Assembly (NCBI GenBank): GCA_029060285.1 | Contig: JAIDUH010000175.1 | Span: 1 to 37,784, forward strand | From: Muribaculaceae bacterium | GTDB taxonomy: Bacteria; Bacteroidota; Bacteroidia; Bacteroidales; Muribaculaceae | Direction: 5' to 3' | Length of the DNA stretch: 37,784 nt | Part shown: positions 32,590-37,784 of the stretch, piece by piece | Layout: each line of letters starts with the position of its first letter | Numbering within the stretch: position 1 is the first letter of the stretch | Program-made: the position numbers and the translations under genes | Notes under the pieces: model-generated | The model's database searches: none | Told to the model about the DNA's origin: nothing | The model's input: only the letters and a program-made list of their open reading frames with translations

Positions 32590-34038
32590 ATGAAATCTGT
32601 ATTATTTTCGATAATTTCACTGCTGTTTTTTACTTTTTCGCTGCGGGCGGCGGATAAGCCGTGGGAGCATGGGACCCTGTGGGTCTCTGATAATGGGCTG
32701 TATCTGCAGCATGAGGACGGGACGCCGTTCTTCTGGCTGGGTGATACGGGGTGGTTGCTTCCTCAACGGCTCGACCGGGATGAGGCACAGCATTATCTTG
32801 AGCAGAGCGCTCAGGAGGGATTCAATGTGGTGCAGGTACAGGTCCTAAACGGGGTGCCCTCATTCAACCGCTACGGCAAGATGTCGCATACGGACGGATG
32901 GAACCTAAACGAGGCATCAAAGCCGGGAGAATACGGCTACTGGGAGCATTTGGATTATATCATTGACGCTGCGGAGAGAAAAGGCATCTACATCGGCATG
33001 GTTTGCATTTGGGGAGGACTGGTGAAAGGAGGGCTGATGGATGAGGAGCAGGCAAAAACGTATGGTGAGTTTTTGGCTAAGCGATATGGCGACAAGAAAA
33101 ACATTATCTGGATCATCGGGGGCGATATACAGGGAGATGTGAAGACGGAAGTGTGGGATACGCTTGCGAAGACTATCAAGACTAATGATGCGGAGCATCT
33201 GATGACTTTCCATCCGCGAGGACGGACAACTTCGGCACGATGGTTTGCCGACCGTGATTGGCTTGATTTCCATATGTTCCAGAGCGGTCACCGTCGCTAC
33301 GACCAGCGAATGGGGAATAAGGATTATCCTATTCCGGACGGAACGGAGGAGGACTCATGGATGTATGTCGACTCAGTGCGCAAGCATCAGCCTGTAAAGC
33401 CGGTGCTTGACGGAGAACCGAGTTATGAGAATATACCAAAGGGATTGCACAGCGCAGAAGAGCCTTTATGGAATGACAAAGACGTAAGGAGATATGCCTA
33501 TTGGTCGGTGTTCGGAGGCTCTTGCGGTCATACATACGGGCACAACAATATCATGCAGTTTATCCGACCGGGGCTTCCATCCGCATATTTTGCCGACGGA
33601 ATCAATAAACCATGGTATGTCGCCATCGACGATCTGGGCAGAAAGCAGATGAAGTATCTAAAGCGATTGATGCTCACCTTCCCTTATTTCGAGAGGGTGG
33701 CAGACCAAAGCATTGTCATCAACAATGGCACAAGGTATGACAGGATTCTTGCGACGCGTGGGAAAGACTATCTTTTGGCTTATAATCATACGGGGCGACC
33801 CATGGAAATTGACTTAAGCAAGATATCCGGAAAGGAGAAGAATGTCTGGACGATGGACCCAACGGACGGAAGCCTGAAATATATTGGGAAGACAAAAGAC
33901 AAGATATTCAATTATGAGCCGGAAACGGGAAAGGATGTGGTGCTGATAGCTGTGGATGCCGCTAAGTCTTATCTGACTTCCGATATGAAGGAGATTCCGG
34001 AGGAGAGATTCCCGGAAATGAAGGATCTTACAGAGTAA
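32590..34038 (+). CDS. GH140-like (DUF4038) glycoside hydrolase
   Basis: The start at 32590 gives a 482-residue protein with a clean signal peptide (about 1-20); an in-frame ATG at 32431 would only add translated repeat sequence. Residues of about 30-380 form the apiosidase-like DUF4038 barrel, with FFWLGDTGWLLPQRL near 48, IIWIIGGDIQGD near 176 and VLDGEPSYE near 278, where the acidic residues are probable catalytic ones. The last 90 residues (LLAYNHTGRPMEIDL, then WTMDPTDGSL) resemble the associated C-terminal sandwich once called a putative collagen-binding domain. GH140 enzymes release apiose-containing units from rhamnogalacturonan-II; other DUF4038 members have other targets. Location periplasmic or surface. 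Confidence 0.87.
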   Translation: MKSVLFSIISLLFFTFSLRAADKPWEHGTLWVSDNGLYLQHEDGTPFFWLGDTGWLLPQRLDRDEAQHYLEQSAQEGFNVVQVQVLNGVPSFNRYGKMSHTDGWNLNEASKPGEYGYWEHLDYIIDAAERKGIYIGMVCIWGGLVKGGLMDEEQAKTYGEFLAKRYGDKKNIIWIIGGDIQGDVKTEVWDTLAKTIKTNDAEHLMTFHPRGRTTSARWFADRDWLDFHMFQSGHRRYDQRMGNKDYPIPDGTEEDSWMYVDSVRKHQPVKPVLDGEPSYENIPKGLHSAEEPLWNDKDVRRYAYWSVFGGSCGHTYGHNNIMQFIRPGLPSAYFADGINKPWYVAIDDLGRKQMKYLKRLMLTFPYFERVADQSIVINNGTRYDRILATRGKDYLLAYNHTGRPMEIDLSKISGKEKNVWTMDPTDGSLKYIGKTKDKIFNYEPETGKDVVLIAVDAAKSYLTSDMKEIPEERFPEMKDLTE

Positions 34039-34060
34039 ACAAGTTATTTTTGATGGGGGT

Positions 34061-34082
34061 GGACGCGCACGGAGTGCGCTCG
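34061..34082. repeat. Palindrome GCGCAC-GGA-GTGCGC
   Basis: GCGCAC (34065-34070) and GTGCGC (34074-34079) form a perfect stem with loop GGA, preceded by GGAC. It is similar in sequence and size to the two palindromes inside the GH92 gene (35365-35380 and 35435-35449), so it may be a third, intergenic copy of that family. Confidence 0.5.
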
Positions 34083-34132
34083 CTACACTGGGGATGCAAT
34101 TCATTCAACTTGACAACTATACAACTCAAAAT

Positions 34133-34906
34133 ATGAAAATACTGATACTTGGAGCCGGAAAGATGGGCTCATTCTTTTGTGATCTTCTTAGTTTTGACCA
34201 TGAAGTGGCAATATATGACCCGGATCCGGAGCATCTGAAGTTCACTTTCAATGTGCAGCGTTTCATGACGCCGGAGGAGGCAGCCGGTTTCGAGCCTGAT
34301 TTGGTGATAAATGCCGCTACGGTGAAATATACAATAGAGGCTTTTGAAAAGATATTGCCATATATTCCAAAGACGGCTATTCTCAGTGACATAGCGAGTG
34401 TGAAGACGGGGCTTCCGGAATTCTATGTAGAGAAGGGATACCGTTTCGTGTCTACTCACCCCATGTTTGGACCGACGTTTGCATCTCTCAGCAATCTTGC
34501 CAATGAGAATGCCATCATCATCAAGGAAGGAGATGAGGAGGGCCGGGAATTTTTCCGCTCCCTATATAAGAAGCTTCGGCTGCACATCGAAGACTATACG
34601 TTTGCTGAGCATGACGAGACGATAGCATATTCGCTTTCAATTCCTTTTACTTCTACATTGGTGTTCGGCAGCGTGATGAAGCATCAGGATGCTCCGGGCA
34701 CTACCTTCAAGCGCCATATGGCGATAGCACATGGACTGATGAATGAGGATGACTTCTTGCTTACGGAGATCCTCTTCAATCCACATACATCATCGCAGCT
34801 GGATCGGATTCAGGAAAATCTGACGGAGCTTAAGGGTATAATCGACCGTCGGGATTCTGTGGCTATGAAGGGATTTTTGGATAGGGTTAGGGAGAATTTG
34901 AAGTGA
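34133..34906 (+). CDS. tyrA: Prephenate dehydrogenase-type enzyme
   Basis: The start at 34133 gives 257 residues and places the NAD-binding motif MKILILGAGKMGSFF right at the N-terminus, as expected; an upstream in-frame ATG at 34094 adds only 13 unconvincing codons. Further landmarks are NAATVKYT near 60, ILSDIASVKTGLP near 83, FVSTHPMFGPT near 104 (the HPMFGP signature of TyrA enzymes) and an all-helical C-terminal domain. TyrA oxidises prephenate to 4-hydroxyphenylpyruvate for tyrosine synthesis. It is isolated from other aromatic pathway genes. Its last 20 bases overlap the convergent GH92 gene. Confidence 0.85.
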   Translation: MKILILGAGKMGSFFCDLLSFDHEVAIYDPDPEHLKFTFNVQRFMTPEEAAGFEPDLVINAATVKYTIEAFEKILPYIPKTAILSDIASVKTGLPEFYVEKGYRFVSTHPMFGPTFASLSNLANENAIIIKEGDEEGREFFRSLYKKLRLHIEDYTFAEHDETIAYSLSIPFTSTLVFGSVMKHQDAPGTTFKRHMAIAHGLMNEDDFLLTEILFNPHTSSQLDRIQENLTELKGIIDRRDSVAMKGFLDRVRENLK

Positions 34907-37688
34907 TGGTCCAGTTGATTTCGACGGGGTTGTCGGTCATGGAGAGGATAAGGGGGAGGGCCGGATTGTCGAGGATGATCATCTTGGCTCCTTCTTCCGG
35001 ATTCTCTACTTGGATGGCTTTGCCGGAGGGGGAGTCTATGTCAGCGGTCTTTTGCCAAAGCACTCCATTATACAGGAATTGACCTTTCTTTTTCAGGTCT
35101 TTGAGAGCTGATTGCGATATTATGCCGAAGGTTTCGTTGGGTGGGAGTGTGATGTGATTGCCGTCTTCAGGCATTATGTAGCTTTGGGCATTGCCATTCT
35201 TGACAGCTTCTGGAGACATGGCATAGGTGCCGGTCCAGAGTTTCAGGTTGCGGACTATGCTCCAATGCAGGGTTATGCCTCCTTCTTTTGTCTGTTCGAA
35301 AACGAATTTGAAGCGGCGGGTTTGGCCGTGGAGTTTGTAGGCAATATTCAGGGTATCGGATAGCGCGCACGAGCCGTGCGTCCCTACAGGGAGATTATGC
35401 GGTTTGTCGTCAGATGGAACAGCGGAGGGGAGGGCGCATGGGCCATGCGTGCCGATAAGTTCGGATTTGGGTTGCATTATAAGTTTCAATTCTCCTCCTG
35501 CGGCGAGATCTGAATGCTTTAAGAAGAAGGAGTCATGCGGCTTTCCATTTAAATACATTTTAGAGATGTATTTATTCTCAGGGGAGAGTCCTTCTGCAGA
35601 AATGGTGAATGTTTTGCCATCCGGGAGCTGGAAAGTGGTAGATTGCAACACGGGAGTATGTATCAGATAATAGTCGTGACCGGCGTTGGGGTATATACCA
35701 GCCATGTTGAAGATTAGCCATGACGACATAGCTCCTGAGTCATCGTTGCCGGGCAGTCCGGCTGGAGAGTCATTGTAGTTTTTCTCAATGATCTCCAAAA
35801 TCCTTTCACCGGATTTGTCGGGGCGTCCTATCCAGTGATAGAGGCATGGCGACATGAACGAAGGCTCATTGTTGACGTTGAAATAGTCTTTGGCGAAGAA
35901 TGTGTCGAGCCGATTCTCAAAAGCTTCCGGACCTCCGCATTTCTCTATCAGACCAGGCACATCGTGGGGAACGCTCAGGGAATATTCCCAAGAGGAAGCT
36001 TCATAGAAGAACATATCCCACCAAGGTTTATACCAGGGTCCCTCAAAAGTAAGTGGAGTATACTTGAACTTAGGATGCTGCCACTTTGAATGTCCGAAGG
36101 ATATCGAATCGAGCCAGTTTCCCTCAGCATCCCTTGGCATTATGAAGCCTTTAGCCCCATCATGCTCAAAGTCTTGACGCCAAAGATTTTTCCAGGATTC
36201 AGATTGCCTGAGATATCTGTCGGCAATATCTTGCTTGCCAAGAGCCTTTGCCACCTGATGGATTGCGAAGTCGCAGAGTGAATATTCCACTGTCCGGTTG
36301 CCGGCACGTGCTATGCCGTGAGGGATGTATCCGAGGTCCAAATATTCTCGAAGGCCACCGCGTCCTTCGGCTTCCTCATTGCCGCCTGGAGGCACAGTAG
36401 CGTCATGGATCATCTGGAGGAGGGCAGCTTCATAATCGATGCCGGGGATTCTTTTTACGCAAGCGTCGGCTATCACAACATCGGCATTCGAACCTCCTTG
36501 TGTGCGACCGTTGGCGTTGCCGCTGCGAGCATCCGGCATAAAGCCATCCCTCTTGCCGATATTCACGAGAGAATTTACCATATCAGCGAGTCTCTTAGGA
36601 GCAATTATGGCAAATAGTGGCATTGAAGTGCGGTAAGTGTCCCAAAGAGCGTAGAAATCATCGTAGTAGGGGACGGGATCAGTCCAGAGCGGATTCTCTC
36701 CTGTTCGGTCGGAAGGCATCAGCATCGTATGATACAGGGCAGTGTAGAGCATGCGTTTATAGTTGTCGGGGGTGTCAGGATGCACCGCTATCTTACGCAT
36801 TTCGGTCTCCCACTTATTTAAGGATTCGGCTCTTATTTCATCAAATGACTTTGATGCTGACTCATTATCGTAATTATATTTTGCCTTCAGAGGGCTAATG
36901 AATGAGATGCCGACGCGGAAGTTGACGGTATCGGTCTTTTCCGGGAATGCAATCAGGGCTCCGGTCTTCTCTCCTGAGTCAAACTGTGTCTTGGCATTTG
37001 AGATGGAGTCTCCTTTCCATGTGGCTGTATGGGAGAACGGCACATCAGATTTGGCATAGAAATAGACGGTATATGCGCGGCCGTTGTTCCAACCGCCACG
37101 GATACGGCTATAGCCGGAGATTTCGGTGTCGGAGAGTATCTGCACTTCCGATCCGACAAACTGTTGGGCTTCCCGGGCATCGGGTACCGGTGATTCACCA
37201 AGGAAAAAGCCTGCATCTATCTTAAGTCCCTTTTCTCTGGATTTAGGATAAATGAAGCGGTAGGCTGAAGTGCGGTCAGACGCAGTTATCTCTGTCTTTA
37301 TTCCTGAATCGGCGAATGTAGTGGAGTAGTAAGCCGGGAGGATGGTTTCGGACTCCCGCATTGCAAAGATATCGGTGCATTCCGGCTTTCCGATGAAAGG
37401 CTGAAGGAGGATGTTGCCGTATTTGGGACCTCCTCCTGTACCGCTGACATGGACTTGCGCGAAACCGTCGACGCGCTCGGGCATGGGAAGCCATCCGCTG
37501 TTGGGGGAAGGCGTGCAGTCGGGAGACGGGCGGACCATACCAAAGGGAGTGGAGGGACCTATGAAGACTCTGCCGAGTCCTTCGGAGCCTATACGGGGAT
37601 CAATGTAGTCGGTCAGGCTTTCGGCACTAATATGAATTGAGGCTGACCAAAGTATTATTGCTAAAAATATAAATCTTAAATTTATCAT
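34887..37688 (-). CDS. GH92 alpha-mannosidase with repeat-bearing linker
   Basis: This 933-residue protein has a signal peptide (about 1-22) and a GH92 core beginning LTDYIDPRIGSEGLGRVFIG. It contains SPDCTPSPNSGW near 55, LYHTMLMPSDRTG near 310 and GNDDSGAMSSWLIFNMAGIY near 645, typical of calcium-dependent exo-mannosidases that trim alpha-linked mannose from host or yeast glycans. The core normally ends around residue 740. Here residues 742-778 contain two near-identical GTHG[PS]CAL segments encoded by DNA palindromes, followed by a C-terminal module of about 155 residues not usual for GH92. The -7 box (37693-37700) is so near the ATG that the mRNA may be nearly leaderless. The 3' end overlaps tyrA. 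Confidence 0.88.
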   Translation of the reverse strand: MINLRFIFLAIILWSASIHISAESLTDYIDPRIGSEGLGRVFIGPSTPFGMVRPSPDCTPSPNSGWLPMPERVDGFAQVHVSGTGGGPKYGNILLQPFIGKPECTDIFAMRESETILPAYYSTTFADSGIKTEITASDRTSAYRFIYPKSREKGLKIDAGFFLGESPVPDAREAQQFVGSEVQILSDTEISGYSRIRGGWNNGRAYTVYFYAKSDVPFSHTATWKGDSISNAKTQFDSGEKTGALIAFPEKTDTVNFRVGISFISPLKAKYNYDNESASKSFDEIRAESLNKWETEMRKIAVHPDTPDNYKRMLYTALYHTMLMPSDRTGENPLWTDPVPYYDDFYALWDTYRTSMPLFAIIAPKRLADMVNSLVNIGKRDGFMPDARSGNANGRTQGGSNADVVIADACVKRIPGIDYEAALLQMIHDATVPPGGNEEAEGRGGLREYLDLGYIPHGIARAGNRTVEYSLCDFAIHQVAKALGKQDIADRYLRQSESWKNLWRQDFEHDGAKGFIMPRDAEGNWLDSISFGHSKWQHPKFKYTPLTFEGPWYKPWWDMFFYEASSWEYSLSVPHDVPGLIEKCGGPEAFENRLDTFFAKDYFNVNNEPSFMSPCLYHWIGRPDKSGERILEIIEKNYNDSPAGLPGNDDSGAMSSWLIFNMAGIYPNAGHDYYLIHTPVLQSTTFQLPDGKTFTISAEGLSPENKYISKMYLNGKPHDSFFLKHSDLAAGGELKLIMQPKSELIGTHGPCALPSAVPSDDKPHNLPVGTHGSCALSDTLNIAYKLHGQTRRFKFVFEQTKEGGITLHWSIVRNLKLWTGTYAMSPEAVKNGNAQSYIMPEDGNHITLPPNETFGIISQSALKDLKKKGQFLYNGVLWQKTADIDSPSGKAIQVENPEEGAKMIILDNPALPLILSMTDNPVEINWTITSNSP
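35361..35457 (-). repeat. Two palindromic repeats inserted in frame in GH92
   Basis: CGCACG-AGC-CGTGCG (35366-35380) and CGCATGG-G-CCATGCG (35435-35449) are perfect hairpins about 70 bases apart. They are read in the same frame, giving GTHGSCAL and GTHGPCAL in the protein. The flanking bases also correspond. Their palindromic nature and similarity to the intergenic copy at 34061-34082 suggest that they are mobile REP-like elements rather than evolved protein motifs. Confidence 0.7.
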
Positions 37689-37692
37689 GCCA

Positions 37693-37700
37693 CAAAATTA
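37693..37700 (-). promoter_or_regulatory. -7 element of the GH92 gene
   Basis: The minus strand reads TAATTTTG, a full match to TAnnTTTG, with only four bases between it and the start codon at 37688. If functional, the transcript would start at or just inside the ATG. No -33 TTTG is found at the usual distance. Confidence 0.4.
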
Positions 37701-37744
37701 ATGAAAAAAATCGCAAATTGAGTTATTTTCCAAAAAATATATAT

Positions 37745-37752
37745 TAACTTTG
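37745..37752 (+). promoter_or_regulatory. -7 element for a gene beyond the right edge
   Basis: TAACTTTG matches TAnnTTTG on the plus strand, 32 bases from the window end. It probably serves a gene outside the window, divergent from GH92. The -33 element is weak (TTG at 37718-37720, spacing 24). Confidence 0.45.
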
Positions 37753-37784
37753 TAAAAAATACCTCTACCATCAATGATTTGATC

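Noticed and set aside
35361..35457. GTHG[PS]CAL as a duplicated functional protein motif
   Set aside because: The DNA is palindromic at both copies and similar to an intergenic hairpin, so a repeat insertion explains it better.

Overview
The window looks like chromosomal DNA of a member of the Bacteroidota, order Bacteroidales. The evidence is a SusC/SusD pair, a BspA-type leucine-rich-repeat surface protein, GH92 and GH140-like enzymes, lipoproteins of Bacteroidota type, C-terminal sorting-like tails ending in GKK-type motifs, and promoters of the Bacteroidota form (TTTG, about 20 bases, TAnnTTTG). A gut family such as Muribaculaceae or Prevotellaceae is plausible, but the sequence alone does not settle it. 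I found no rRNA, tRNA, CRISPR array, transposase or phage gene.

Layout. Positions 1-83 hold the start of a YaaA-like gene that runs off the left edge. Positions 162-4387 hold three PLP enzymes of sulfur amino acid metabolism: a MetY-type enzyme on the minus strand, and a MetB/MegL-type enzyme and a MalY/PatB-type enzyme on the plus strand. Then come a GH3 glycosidase lipoprotein (4566-6908), a YpfJ-type zinc metallopeptidase (7127-8008) and a minus-strand operon (11287 to 8043) of a tiny lipoprotein-like ORF, an ECF sigma factor, a protein built like a dual membrane-spanning anti-sigma factor, and a serpin lipoprotein. A second minus-strand group (15012 to 11591) encodes a DUF3737 protein, a second MalY paralog and a DUF418 membrane protein. 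A third (20883 to 15204) encodes a CHASE2-only membrane protein, a FecR-like exported protein and two PL1-type pectate lyases, with 4-base stop/start overlaps or a 12-base gap between genes.

The polysaccharide utilization part is completed by susC-susD, a small lipoprotein and a secreted protein on the plus strand (21379-28207), driven by a near-consensus promoter. With the pectate lyases nearby it may serve pectin-like glycans, but no dedicated regulator or oligosaccharide-finishing enzymes are next to it. Right of this lie a small outer-membrane protein, a BspA-like protein preceded by a 204-base element with perfect 20-base inverted repeats, a GH140-like glycosidase, a prephenate dehydrogenase and a GH92 mannosidase.

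The most unusual feature is the intergenic DNA. It contains many short degenerate tandem arrays with strict periods of 7, 9 or 10 bases. They often sit directly in front of start codons, and some contain the stop codon of the preceding gene. There are also several families of short palindromes, including a pair embedded in frame inside the GH92 gene. These explain false N-terminal extensions of several open reading frames, whose starts I have corrected.
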